In this document: positions 33,303 through 41,376 of the stretch, in pieces
How positions within the stretch are numbered: position 1 is the stretch's first letter
Layout: each line of letters starts with the position of its first letter
NCBI RefSeq assembly: GCF_000429525.1
Contig: NZ_AUCA01000031.1
Coordinates: 1-42,012, forward strand
Length of the DNA: 42,012 nt
Direction of reading: 5' to 3'
Origin: Alicyclobacillus contaminans DSM 17975
GTDB lineage: Bacteria; Bacillota; Bacilli; Alicyclobacillales; Alicyclobacillaceae
Notes under the pieces: generated by a model
The model's database searches: none
Told to the model about the DNA's origin: nothing
The model's input: only the letters and a program-made list of their open reading frames with translations
Made by a program: the position numbers and the translations under genes

Positions 33303-33342
33303 ATAACAAAACAGCGCCGAGTTAAACACCTCGGTGCTGTTT
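33303..33342 (-). terminator. Terminator of thyA-dfrA
   Basis: On the minus strand AAACAGCACCGAG and CTCGGCGCTGTTT pair (one A-C mismatch) and are followed by TGTTAT. It begins 16 bases after the dihydrofolate reductase stop. Confidence 0.8.
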
Positions 33343-33358
33343 CGAAAACTGTCATATT

Positions 33359-33835
33359 TCAATGGTCGGCCATGCGTTCCAGCACTTCGAACGTATGCGG
33401 AATGACCGTGTCTGGCCCGGGCGTTGAGGAGACCTTTCGCCACGCCCCCGGCAGTTCCGGGAAGTAGGTGTCGCCCGCGAATTCGCGGTGAACAACGGTC
33501 TGGTACACGCGCGATACGTACGGAAGAAACGCGCGAAAGACGCGCTCACCGCCAATCACAAACACCTCTTCGGTCCGTGCGAGATGCAACGCCGGCTCCA
33601 CCGAGTGAATCACATGCGCCCCCGGCACCACCAACGATTCGTCGCGGGTCAGAATGTAATTCTGACGGCCAGGCAACGGTTTGCCAATCGAGTCGTAGGT
33701 GGCCCTCCCCATCACGACCGCGTGCCCCATGGTCACCCGCTTGAAATACGCCAACTCCCCCGGAATGCGCCAGGGAATCCCGCCATTGGCCCCAATCACC
33801 CGGTTTTCCGCCATCGCGACGATGAAGGAAATCAT
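33359..33835 (-). CDS. dfrA: Dihydrofolate reductase
   Basis: Reduces dihydrofolate to tetrahydrofolate with NADPH, regenerating the cofactor oxidised by thymidylate synthase. The 158-residue protein shows [37 protein letters not shown] (active-site acid is Glu in PGEL, where many bacterial enzymes have Asp), [18 protein letters not shown] (NADPH), and [16 protein letters not shown]. The start overlaps the thyA stop by 4 bases (ATGA), the usual thyA-dfrA coupling. Confidence 0.95.
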   Translation of the reverse strand: MISFIVAMAENRVIGANGGIPWRIPGELAYFKRVTMGHAVVMGRATYDSIGKPLPGRQNYILTRDESLVVPGAHVIHSVEPALHLARTEEVFVIGGERVFRAFLPYVSRVYQTVVHREFAGDTYFPELPGAWRKVSSTPGPDTVIPHTFEVLERMADH

Positions 33836-34716
33836 ACGGATACCTCGCCCTTGATGGCCGGATGGGACTGGTACCCTACCAGCTCAATATCTTGCGGCGA
33901 GAATGCGAACAAACTGCGCACTGCCGGATTCAGACGCAGCGTCGGCAGCGGATACGGCTGGCGGGTCAACTGCAGGCGACACTGTTCCAGATGGTTCAGG
34001 TAGATGTGGGCATCTCCGAGTGTATGTATGAATTCTCCGGGTGTAAGTCCCGTCACCTGGGCTATCATGTGCGTCAACAGCGCATAGCTGGCGATGTTGA
34101 AGGGAACACCGAGAAAAATATCGCCGGATCGCTGGTACAGTTGACAGGACAGTTTGCCGTCCGCGACGTTGAATTGAAACAGCGAATGACAGGGCGGAAG
34201 GGCCATTTCCTCCACCTCTCCCGGGTTGTAGGCAACCACCAACAGGCGGCGTGAATCGGGGTTGGTGCGGATTTGCTCGACGACACGAGCCAACTGGTCG
34301 ACCGTCCTCCCGTCGGCCGTCCGCCAGCTTCGCCACTGCTTTCCGTAGATCGGTCCGAGATCTCCCCAGGCTGCGGCAAAATCCTCGTCGGCTCGGATTT
34401 TCTCCGCGAATTCTTCCATCGTCTCGCCCTGGTAGGCGCCGCTTTGCTTGTACCGCGCGTACGGCCAGTCGTCCCAGATGTGGTTGTTTTGCTCGACCAA
34501 CGGCCGGATGTTCGTCTCCCCGGCGATAAACCACAGCAGTTCGCTGACAACCAACCGGAACGGGACGCGCTTCGTCGTCACGAGCGGAAAGCCTTCCGCG
34601 AGGTTGAACCGCATCTGATACCCGAACACCGAAAGTGTTCCGGTGCCGGTTCTGTCGGTCTTGCGCGTTCCTTGCTCCAGTACGTGCCGTATCAAATCCA
34701 GATACTGTTGCACCAC
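33832..34716 (-). CDS. thyA: Thymidylate synthase ThyA
   Basis: Methylates dUMP to dTMP using methylenetetrahydrofolate. The 294-residue protein has [19 protein letters not shown] (phosphate-binding Arg), [20 protein letters not shown], the active-site Cys in [33 protein letters not shown] and [12 protein letters not shown]. The start is GTG 34716 or GTG 34713; the ribosome binding site (GGGTGGTG) is weak for both. Cotranscribed with dfrA and divergent from the MoaD-MoaE gene. Confidence 0.95.
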   Translation of the reverse strand: MVQQYLDLIRHVLEQGTRKTDRTGTGTLSVFGYQMRFNLAEGFPLVTTKRVPFRLVVSELLWFIAGETNIRPLVEQNNHIWDDWPYARYKQSGAYQGETMEEFAEKIRADEDFAAAWGDLGPIYGKQWRSWRTADGRTVDQLARVVEQIRTNPDSRRLLVVAYNPGEVEEMALPPCHSLFQFNVADGKLSCQLYQRSGDIFLGVPFNIASYALLTHMIAQVTGLTPGEFIHTLGDAHIYLNHLEQCRLQLTRQPYPLPTLRLNPAVRSLFAFSPQDIELVGYQSHPAIKGEVSV

Positions 34717-34873
34717 ACCACCCGCTTGTCTCAGAATTCACGAGGCACTCTGGCACTCCGTCCTCCCTAGCGTAGCCTCTGAGACACATCAACTCAAGCA
34801 CTCGACCATTGGTTGCAGCCCGCGGTTGGGATGTCTATCATGAATGCAAAGCATGGACGAGGAGCGAAGCCCG

Positions 34874-35557
34874 TTGCGCATCAACGTAAAGTTGTTCGCT
34901 GGATTGGTCGATCTCATCGGCGTGCGGGAAATTTCCGTGGACGTCCTGACCGGGTGCACCGTCGCCGAGGTCAAGCGGAGGGTGTGCGAGATGTATCCGC
35001 GCGCCGCGACGGAGATTGCGCGCTGTCTGGCGGCTGTCAACCGCGAATATGCAGCAGACGACGTCGTTTTGAACAAAGCCCCTGAAGAATTTGCTCTCAT
35101 CCCGCCCGTTGGCGGCGGCAGTGATGATGGGGATGCGGAGCTGGACAGCTGCCGTATTGTCGATCATCCCCTCGACGTTCAGTCGGCCTTCACGCATTTG
35201 GAAGACGTGCACTGCGGAGGCACCGTACTGTTTGTGGGAACCGTGCGGGAGTGGACCAAAGGACGCCGGACGGTATCGCTCACGTACGAAGCCTATGTGG
35301 ACATGGCCCTGCAACAAATGCGGACCATAGCGGCACAAGTGCGCACCCAGCATCCCGGTGTTCGCACGCTGCAGTGGCATCGCGTGGGTCTGCTGGAGCC
35401 TAAGGACATCGCGGTGATCTGTGCAGCGGCAGCTCCGCACCGAGACGATGCGTTCGCCGCAGCCCGCCTGTTGATTGAGCGCTTGAAGAAGGAAGTCCCC
35501 ATTTGGAAGCAGGAGCGATATGCGGACGGTGAAACGGTGTGGCAGGCGAATCCGTGA
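34874..35557 (+). CDS. Molybdopterin synthase, MoaD-MoaE fusion
   Basis: Molybdopterin synthase inserts the dithiolene sulfurs of molybdenum cofactor; MoaD carries sulfur on a C-terminal Gly-Gly thiocarboxylate and MoaE is the catalytic subunit. The ~227-residue protein has MoaD at the front (RINVKLFAGLVDLIG ... FALIPPVGGGSDDGD) and MoaE from about residue 95 (HCGGTVLFVGTVREWTKGRR, LTYEAYVDMALQQM, KKEVPIWKQERYADG). The MoaD Gly-Gly is internal, so the chain must be cut after it to act, as described for mycobacterial MoaX. TTG 34874 is chosen: GAGGAG lies 9 bases upstream and the product then begins like other MoaD proteins; the frame opens with ATG at 34844. An 8-bp hairpin (35541-35566) straddles the stop without a T tract. 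Confidence 0.88.
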   Translation: MRINVKLFAGLVDLIGVREISVDVLTGCTVAEVKRRVCEMYPRAATEIARCLAAVNREYAADDVVLNKAPEEFALIPPVGGGSDDGDAELDSCRIVDHPLDVQSAFTHLEDVHCGGTVLFVGTVREWTKGRRTVSLTYEAYVDMALQQMRTIAAQVRTQHPGVRTLQWHRVGLLEPKDIAVICAAAAPHRDDAFAAARLLIERLKKEVPIWKQERYADGETVWQANP

Positions 35558-35584
35558 CCGCCTGCCATGCCGCGCTCTCCCCGC

Positions 35585-36022
35585 TCACGTGCGCTTATAC
35601 TCCGCTTCAATGAGTGCAATCAATTCCACATAGTACATGTATTCCAGTTCGTCCGGTACGTCTTCCTCCGTCAACTCCTTCCATTGTCGACGCTGCAGAC
35701 GGTGATCCAGCGTCCGCACCTGCCCCCTCACCTTGTCTCCAAGAAGGTGAAAATTTCTGAAGAGGACCGGTCGAATCCGCTGAACGTACAGCTCAGCATC
35801 CCATCCACGTCCCTTTCCTGGATACAGGATACGCTCTCTGCCGTTCAGGTCGAGCACTTCGTTGTAGGCCAAGTACCGCTGCTCCATCCGCCGCTCCTTC
35901 TGCTCCATTTCGCGAAGATGCTGTTGGATGCGTGTATGCAGGATGTTTCCAAACACGCCGACCGACGCGCCAATCACGCCGGATGCCCCGGAAATCACAG
36001 GCGTGATCCAGTCCATTGACAT
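35585..36022 (-). CDS. Small membrane-anchored protein (145 aa), unrecognised
   Basis: I do not recognise the family. The N-terminus (WITPVISGASGVIGASVGVFGN) is a Gly/Ala/Val-rich hydrophobic helix, followed by a charged coiled-coil segment (RIQQHLREMEQKERRMEQRY) and a mixed C-terminal part with several Arg and Glu (VRTLDHRLQRRQWKEL, DELEYMYYVELIALIEAEY). Two ATG codons (36022 and 36016) are possible, both with weak ribosome binding sites; the open frame continues far upstream across the neighbouring terminator and repeats, which is a shadow. It is convergent with the MoaD-MoaE gene. Confidence 0.65.
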   Translation of the reverse strand: MSMDWITPVISGASGVIGASVGVFGNILHTRIQQHLREMEQKERRMEQRYLAYNEVLDLNGRERILYPGKGRGWDAELYVQRIRPVLFRNFHLLGDKVRGQVRTLDHRLQRRQWKELTEEDVPDELEYMYYVELIALIEAEYKRT

Positions 36023-36126
36023 CACCACAACTATACCTATGCCATCACAACATCGGTCATATCGTGGTGGAATGTGCGCCGCAACGGCACCCCGTACACG
36101 GTTTGCCGGATCCTTGGCCGTGAACG

Positions 36127-36153
36127 AAAAACGGGGAGTTCTCACCCCCCCGT
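36127..36153 (-). terminator. Terminator after the repeat-tailed lipoprotein gene
   Basis: On the minus strand AACGGGG and CCCCGTT bracket a short loop and are followed by TTTTCG, 18 bases after the stop codon at 36171. Confidence 0.8.
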
Positions 36154-36170
36154 TGATGACTTTAGATCTT

Positions 36171-37391
36171 TCAGTTGCCGTTACCTGTACTGTTCCCAGT
36201 ACCCGTGCTGTTCCCGGTACCCGTGCTGTTCCCGGTACCCGTGCTGTTCCCGGTACCCGTGCTGTTCCCGGTGCCCGTGCTGTTCCCGGTGCCCGTGCTG
36301 TTCCCGGTGCCCGTGCTGTTCCCGGTGCCCGTGCTGTTCCCGGTGCCCGTGCTTTTGCCGGTACCAATATTGCTCCCGGTGCTGCCGGTCTTGGGGCGGC
36401 CGCCAGCACTCTGCGGCGGCGTAGAATGGCTCGACGAACCCGTTCCCGAATTCGAAGCCGATTCGTATTTCCCACTGACGGTGACCAGCGTTCCATAATC
36501 AACCAACAACCAAACGGTTTTCGCTGCCGTGTTGGGCAATTCCACACATCCCACGCTCTGCGGATAGCCGTATTCAGACCGTGGGAATCCATGAATTGCC
36601 TCTCCACCATAGAAATAGTTCACATAGGGGACGCCCGGATCCGAGTATTTGCTGCCATCTGGATTGGTCCCCGTCATGGTCTGCGACAGGTAGCGAAGGT
36701 AGATGGCGAATGTACCGTTCGTTGTAGGCGCCAGCGCCACCCCTGTGTTGCACAGGGACGAGAACACCCACCGCCCGGCCTGCCAGACCTTGAGCTGCTC
36801 CGGTCCCGGACTCTCGGTGACGAGGACGTATGTGTACGGTTCCGTATTTGCCTTCGCATCCTTCTCCAGAATTGCCTGCCAAACCTGGGGACCCACCGCG
36901 CCGTCCACCGGCAGCCCGTATTGATGCTGCAAAGCCATGACGGCACCGCGCGTCATTTCCGTATACGTCTGGGGCTGCCACAAGCTTTTCAACTCAGACG
37001 GAATGTTGCCATACCGCCAGGTAAACTGTGCGTCCGGCGGATGACTCAGGTTGCTCTCCGTAACGTCGGGATCGCCACCCGATATTTCCAAGGGCAAAAA
37101 CCCCAGTTCTGCCAGGCGTTCATTCAGCGCCAGCACCGCAGGACCGGTGGTACCCAGACCAAAGGAAGGGTACTGTGTCGCATCCGAAATCTCTTTGGCT
37201 TGTGGGCCTGCGTCCTGTCCGGTCTGCGTCGTCGCGGCGTCCGGCGTGTCGGTCGCGTTGTTCCCCAGCGGAACGTCGGACAAGTCAGCCGAATATGACT
37301 TCGCACCAGCAAACCATCCACACCCCACAGACATTGCACTCAGTATCACGACAATCCCAGTCATCAGCGCTCTGTTTCTCCGCATCTTCAT
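36171..37391 (-). CDS. L,D-transpeptidase-like lipoprotein with (TGTGNS)n tail
   Basis: Paralogue of the gene at 15438-16370. The ~406-residue protein has a lipoprotein signal (LSAMSVGCGW), a linker, a peptidoglycan-binding-like part (YPSFGLGTTGPAVLALNERL; AVMALQHQYGLPVDGAVGPQVW) and a YkuD domain ending in GEAIHGFPRSEYGYPQSVGC, then VELP. As in the paralogue, the usual SHGCVR is SVGCVELP. Unlike the paralogue it ends in ~90 extra residues: a Ser/Gly linker and nine TGTGNS hexapeptides, closing with TGNGN. The tail is encoded by an 18-bp tandem repeat. ATG 37391 is taken as start (37385 also possible). The polar repeat may span or attach to the cell wall. Confidence 0.82.
   Translation of the reverse strand: MKMRRNRALMTGIVVILSAMSVGCGWFAGAKSYSADLSDVPLGNNATDTPDAATTQTGQDAGPQAKEISDATQYPSFGLGTTGPAVLALNERLAELGFLPLEISGGDPDVTESNLSHPPDAQFTWRYGNIPSELKSLWQPQTYTEMTRGAVMALQHQYGLPVDGAVGPQVWQAILEKDAKANTEPYTYVLVTESPGPEQLKVWQAGRWVFSSLCNTGVALAPTTNGTFAIYLRYLSQTMTGTNPDGSKYSDPGVPYVNYFYGGEAIHGFPRSEYGYPQSVGCVELPNTAAKTVWLLVDYGTLVTVSGKYESASNSGTGSSSHSTPPQSAGGRPKTGSTGSNIGTGKSTGTGNSTGTGNSTGTGNSTGTGNSTGTGNSTGTGNSTGTGNSTGTGNSTGTGNSTGNGN
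36190..36351 (-). repeat. 18-bp tandem repeat, nine copies, coding (TGTGNS)n
   Basis: Nine head-to-tail copies of CTGTTCCCGGTACCCGTG (plus-strand view). The first copy has CAGTACC, the next three have CGGTACC, and the last five have CGGTGCC, so variants lie in blocks rather than mixed. The unit is a multiple of three and the frame is kept throughout, so copy-number change would lengthen or shorten the tail without breaking the gene. Flanking half-units (36352 onward and around 36180) are diverged. Confidence 0.95.
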
Positions 37392-37712
37392 CCGCCCCGC
37401 AATATTCTTGTGTTGACCATACCGGCAGGGTCCCTGTGATGTCCCTGTCCGCGCAATGACGACCAACGACGCGCTGTGAACCTCACAGTTGTTAGACGAT
37501 GCAAAGCCACCTGTTGTTACGCAGCCACGCACTTTTGACGCGGATTTCTCGTGACGTTTGGTGGGAGATGGTAAACGCAGCGTTCCAATATGCCGCGGTT
37601 TGCATAATGGAGCAAGAGTGAACTTGTGTCGTTATTGAACGAACGCCCCCTTCAGCGACACGTGCGTTACACAGATCTGAGCAAGGCAAGGGTGAGCCAG
37701 CCCCATTCAAGA
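37392..37712. other. Intergenic region, no gene recognised
   Basis: About 320 bases between the repeat-tailed lipoprotein gene and the SdpI-like gene. It should hold the lipoprotein promoter on the minus strand, but I see no convincing -35/-10 pair, no terminator with a clear T tract, and no supportable small ORF. Confidence 0.4.
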
Positions 37713-38342
37713 TCAGTCGTCGTTTTGTTTAGCATAGAAATACGAAGCCACTACCGCAACGAACACCCATAACAGTATCGGTACGAGAATCGCAAGCTTC
37801 ATCATTGAGTTTGTTGGTAAAACCCAGGCAAGAATTATGATAAAAATTCCCATTGGAATGCCTAATTGTCCCGCTAGCCGATGAGTACGATTCCAACTCT
37901 CGGGGCTCGATAAAGTCCATGGGGTACGGAATCCGATCCACCAATTTTGTTGAATACGAGGTGACACATTTGCTATCAGCATGAACACGATACCTATTGC
38001 TGTCGGGACGAATCGCATCGACGCAATGTTTAAAACATGCCCCAGTGTCACAAGGTATACCCCCCCGGTCAACACAACGATGACGCCACCGATATATCGA
38101 TAAGTGGACCAGAAGGACTCGTAGTTTCTTTTCTTCGGGTCAATCCTCCAAAGCACATGCCATAAGAGAATGATGCCGAGCATGATAGCTGGTTCGTATA
38201 AGACCACGAGTAGACGAGGTGTCATTCGATCCCCTTTACCAACAACCTGTGCAGGAAGATGCGTGTAAGCTATCAGTCCAAGTGCAACGACGAATAACCA
38301 CGTAAACCAGCCCCACCAAGGCATTGCATTATTCTTTTTCAT
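37713..38342 (-). CDS. sdpI: SdpI/DUF1648-family membrane protein
   Basis: In B. subtilis SdpI is the membrane immunity protein against the SDP cannibalism toxin and also sequesters the repressor SdpR. The 209-residue protein has six hydrophobic segments. The DUF1648 region lies at the start (GLIAYTHLPAQVVGKGDRMT) and the SdpI signature is IQQNWWIGFRTPWTLSSPES plus NRTHRLAGQLGI. ATG 38342 follows GGAGGTGG and lies inside the end of the upstream regulator gene (14-base overlap). No sdpA, sdpB or sdpC gene is visible. It could equally be an immunity or signalling protein for another peptide. Confidence 0.88.
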   Translation of the reverse strand: MKKNNAMPWWGWFTWLFVVALGLIAYTHLPAQVVGKGDRMTPRLLVVLYEPAIMLGIILLWHVLWRIDPKKRNYESFWSTYRYIGGVIVVLTGGVYLVTLGHVLNIASMRFVPTAIGIVFMLIANVSPRIQQNWWIGFRTPWTLSSPESWNRTHRLAGQLGIPMGIFIIILAWVLPTNSMMKLAILVPILLWVFVAVVASYFYAKQNDD

Positions 38343-38610
38343 CAAGGTCGCCACCTCCAAAGTGTTCAAGAAGCCAAGCAAGCCACTCTTGCAAGATGGT
38401 CGTGTTCAGTCGGTAAACAATAAAGGTACCTTCCCGCTGATCGACAACCAAATTTGCGTTTTTGAGTACACTTAAATGACGACTAACGGTTGGTTGAGCA
38501 TGTGAAAAGTGGCTTGCAATCTCCCCGGCCGTTTTTGGTCCATCCTTCAATAATTCGATGATCTTCCTGCGTGTGGAGTCGGACATCGCCTTAAACACAC
38601 TCTCATTCAT
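38329..38610 (-). CDS. sdpR: ArsR-family repressor, SdpR-like
   Basis: A 93-residue winged-helix regulator: MSDSTRRKIIELLKDGPKTA, the recognition helix HAQPTVSRHLSVLKNANLV, and the wing VDQREGTFIVYRLN. The absence of the metal-binding ELCVC motif and the pairing with an SdpI-family gene identify the SdpR subgroup, an autorepressor released when SdpI captures it at the membrane. The ATG at 38610 has only a weak ribosome binding site (GAGGA, 12 bases). It is the promoter-proximal gene; see the repeats in its promoter. Confidence 0.88.
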   Translation of the reverse strand: MNESVFKAMSDSTRRKIIELLKDGPKTAGEIASHFSHAQPTVSRHLSVLKNANLVVDQREGTFIVYRLNTTILQEWLAWLLEHFGGGDLDEKE

Positions 38611-38675
38611 CGCAATTCATCGTCCTCACAGACCTTCCTTACCTCACTGTAAGAGCATCCTCAATTTTATAACTG

Positions 38676-38704
38676 ATTATATAGCTAAATAGCTAAATAG
38701 TAAA
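38676..38704 (-). promoter_or_regulatory. sdpR-sdpI promoter with tandem repeats in the spacer
   Basis: On the minus strand TTTACT and TATAAT are separated by exactly 17 bases, and the spacer is two near-identical 8-base units (ATTTAGCT twice, then A). The repeats fill the region where an autorepressor would block polymerase, so they are a candidate SdpR operator. The -35 is imperfect. Confidence 0.6.
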
Positions 38705-38842
38705 TAAGAAAACACGATGACAAGCTTGAGGAATGAAATCAGTGGTTAGACACGACGCTTTCTAAAGATGTTTCGTTTTCCTCCCTCAGTTCAGTGACAT
38801 GCCCGCCAACAGACATGTCCCTCACTTCAATGCTGGGCCTAA

Positions 38843-38871
38843 GCGGTGAGTGCCAGATTACACTCAACCGC
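38843..38871 (-). terminator. Hairpin after the DUF1453-like gene
   Basis: GCGGTTGAGTG and CACTCACCGC (minus strand) form a stem of about ten pairs, but only TTAGG follows, so it may be a weak terminator. Upstream, 38705-38842 holds no gene that I can support. Confidence 0.45.
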
Positions 38872-38893
38872 TCCGGCTAAAAATCCCAGCAGA

Positions 38894-39448
38894 CTAATGC
38901 GCATCCCCATTCATGCCTACCGACAGGGACTGACTTTCCAGTTGCCGCGCCTTGCGGAGCAAGAAGACGAAATATCCAATATAGTAAGCCACCAGCAGCA
39001 TGAAGATACCGGACGTCCACGGATCGGAAAAGCTTTGGGCGGCCATTTGGTTCTGACCCGCTTGTTGTTGGTGGATATTTCCAACCTCCTGAGATATCTC
39101 AATAAAACGAAAAGCCAACCGGCCAATGAACAGGACGATGAGGCCAATGCCAATCCACAGGTGTTGAAGGTACCCCCAACGACCATCTCTCATTTCAAAC
39201 TTGGTGGTACGGGCTGAAATGTAGGCGATGATGCCTCCAATCACCAGGCCAATTGCATCTGACACATAAGACATTGGATCAGCGGCACCAGCGGCTAAGA
39301 TCACAAGCGCCAGAATGGAGAATATCACCACTCGGGTGGTTAATCGCCCACGAACCAAGTACTGAAATCCAACTGTCCTACGGATGCGTCGATACATCCC
39401 AAAGAGGACCAGGACAACAATAATGATGAACGATGTGTAGTGTTGCAT
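38894..39448 (-). CDS. DUF1453 (CcdC-like) membrane protein
   Basis: The 184-residue protein has about five hydrophobic segments. The pattern RRIRRTVGFQYLVRGRLTTR, GLVIGGIIAYISARTTKFEM, then RDGRWGYLQHLWIGIGLIVLFIGRLAFRF matches what I know of DUF1453/CcdC proteins, whose function is not established. ATG 39448 follows GGAGG. Its promoter region (39578-39611) contains a perfect inverted repeat of the YtrA-operator type, so it may belong to a cell-envelope-stress regulon. Confidence 0.6.
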   Translation of the reverse strand: MQHYTSFIIIVVLVLFGMYRRIRRTVGFQYLVRGRLTTRVVIFSILALVILAAGAADPMSYVSDAIGLVIGGIIAYISARTTKFEMRDGRWGYLQHLWIGIGLIVLFIGRLAFRFIEISQEVGNIHQQQAGQNQMAAQSFSDPWTSGIFMLLVAYYIGYFVFLLRKARQLESQSLSVGMNGDAH

Positions 39449-39577
39449 GTGAGACCTCCTTCATTACACATGAGTTCCGGTGAATCTTTGACGTAATTCA
39501 AAAAACGCAGCGGGCATTGTCCCATTCGCCCAAGGTGTTTCCCCTTGATCACATACATCATGAGCATCACGTGGATT

Positions 39578-39611
39578 AAGTGTATTATAACATGTAATAC
39601 ACTTGTCGCAA
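39578..39611 (-). promoter_or_regulatory. Promoter with YtrA-type operator
   Basis: On the minus strand TTGCGA and TATAAT lie 16 bases apart. A perfect 10-base inverted repeat, AAGTGTATTA-N7-TAATACACTT (39604-39578), covers the spacer and -10. Written differently it is AGTGTA-N13-TACACT, the operator known for the GntR-family repressor YtrA. No ytrA gene is in the window; the regulated gene is the DUF1453-like one. Confidence 0.75.
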
Positions 39612-39646
39612 GCCTAACTATCTTTCCCTGTGTTGCCCATTGTCGG

Positions 39647-41122
39647 TTACGGAAGGAATTCAGGTTGCCCCATCAATTCTCCCTCAAACAGTTTCTGAAG
39701 CTCACCGATATGCCGACGGTCAGATAGAACCAACAGATGGTCATATGCCTGTAAACGCGTTGCACCCCTGGGCACGATGACCTGGTTATCTCGGATAATG
39801 GCGTAACACAATGTGTTGGGCGGAAACTCAATATCCACCATCTTACGATTCACAAACCGAGAATCATTCCGAATCTCGACGGGTTGCATAATTGCGTTTT
39901 CTCGTGCAATGGCGACCAGTTCCAACAATCCTTCCGAAGGGGAGGGATCAATCAAATCGAGTCTCTGAGCCAGCGGCTTGACCGTCCACCCTTGCACGAG
40001 CGTGGACGCAATGACAACAAAAAATACTGCATCCATCATGGTACTTGGCGTGTATCCTGGTGCAAGAATTGCGGTAAGAACCAGCACAATGGGTACCGCC
40101 CCACGAAAGCCCGCCCAGGATAAAAAGACTTTCTCTTTCCAGCTGAACCCCATACCAAGTGTGGATACCCAGACTGCTGCAGGTCTTGCAAGGAAGAGGG
40201 CCCCTATTGCTAAACCCAAGCCGGGAAGAGCGATGGTTAGCAACCGATGAGGCGCCAATTGCAGACCAAGCACCACAAACATGATGATGTGCATGGTCCA
40301 CGAGAGCCCTTCGTGAAAACGCATGATACTATATCGATGTTCCAGCTTTCGGTTGCCCATGACCACTGACGCTACATAAACCGAAAGAAATCCACTGCCA
40401 TGAAGCAAATCCGCAATCGCATAGGAGAGAACTGCGAAAGCCAGCGTGAGTGTGGGGTACAAGCCACCCGTGTCCAGCTTAATCCGTTGATTGGTAAAGG
40501 AACCAAGGTACCCTATGCCAACCCCGACAGCCAATCCGACGAACATTTGCAAAGCAAACGTCGCGATGACATACCACGTCGCGTGCCAAAACGAACCGAA
40601 GCCATGCGTTGACCATTGAATGAGAACAATGGTCAGGAAAAACGCCATTGGGTCGTTTGTCCCGGATTCGACTTCCAGTACATCGACTAGTCGTCTACGT
40701 AGCGACTGACCACCAAGGATAGAAAAGACGGAGGCAGCGTCTGTGGAACTGAAGGCAACACCCAACAAAGCTGAGGGAAAAAACGGAAGGTGTAGAAGAT
40801 AGTACGTGAGAAAAGCCATCAACGCAGAACTGACCAATACACCGACTGTTGCTAAGGACAAAGCGGGCATCCACACATTTCGAATTCTTGTGACTGAGGT
40901 GTGTAACCCACCTTCAAATAGAATCAAGATCAGTGCAATATAACCGATGAAATTCGCCGTCGAAAGCGGTACATCAGGACTAATTCGAAGTCCACCGGGC
41001 CCCAGCAGCACACCAATGGCCACGAATCCAATGAGAACAGGAAATCCAACCCGGTTGCCTACTCGTGCGGACCAAACACCGGCTAGCAGGATAACAGACA
41101 ACAAGAGCAAAAAAGTTTCCAT
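39647..41122 (-). CDS. CPA1-family K+/H+ (or Na+/H+) antiporter with TrkA-C domain
   Basis: The 491-residue protein has about twelve hydrophobic segments of the NhaP/CvrA type, with the family motifs LILILFEGGLHTSVTRI, AFSSTDAASVFSILGGQSLR and VESGTNDPMAFFLTIVLI (SGTNDP holds the ion-binding Asn-Asp), and WAGFRGAVPIVLVLTAIL. It ends in a cytoplasmic RCK-C (TrkA-C) domain of about 80 residues (VEIRNDSRFVNRKMVDIEFP, VPRGATRLQAYDHLLVLSD), which usually gates by nucleotide binding. ATG 41122 follows AAAGGGGG. K+ versus Na+ cannot be told from sequence. Upstream 41123-41376 holds no supportable gene. Confidence 0.92.
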   Translation of the reverse strand: METFLLLLSVILLAGVWSARVGNRVGFPVLIGFVAIGVLLGPGGLRISPDVPLSTANFIGYIALILILFEGGLHTSVTRIRNVWMPALSLATVGVLVSSALMAFLTYYLLHLPFFPSALLGVAFSSTDAASVFSILGGQSLRRRLVDVLEVESGTNDPMAFFLTIVLIQWSTHGFGSFWHATWYVIATFALQMFVGLAVGVGIGYLGSFTNQRIKLDTGGLYPTLTLAFAVLSYAIADLLHGSGFLSVYVASVVMGNRKLEHRYSIMRFHEGLSWTMHIIMFVVLGLQLAPHRLLTIALPGLGLAIGALFLARPAAVWVSTLGMGFSWKEKVFLSWAGFRGAVPIVLVLTAILAPGYTPSTMMDAVFFVVIASTLVQGWTVKPLAQRLDLIDPSPSEGLLELVAIARENAIMQPVEIRNDSRFVNRKMVDIEFPPNTLCYAIIRDNQVIVPRGATRLQAYDHLLVLSDRRHIGELQKLFEGELMGQPEFLP

Positions 41123-41376
41123 CGAGTGCCCCCTTTATGAACCAAAAGCAGCTTTATCGATGAGATATCCTATGAGTTATATGTCTATTTCATTTTAGCA
41201 CATCATGAAATCGGCTCGACACATACGGACCGGAGACAAAAGGCGGCCGAAGATGGTGAGAACAATCGACAAGACCATTGTCCGGGATGACTTGGGTACT
41301 TGGCTGAGGACGTTACGCAGGACATGCACGGGGCATATTTTTCAGATTTCCCCAGTCAACGTGGTCTCGATAGCTA

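Noticed and set aside
36190-36351. CRISPR-like or other non-coding array
   Set aside because: The repeats are head-to-tail with no spacers, are 18 bases long and keep the reading frame of a lipoprotein gene.
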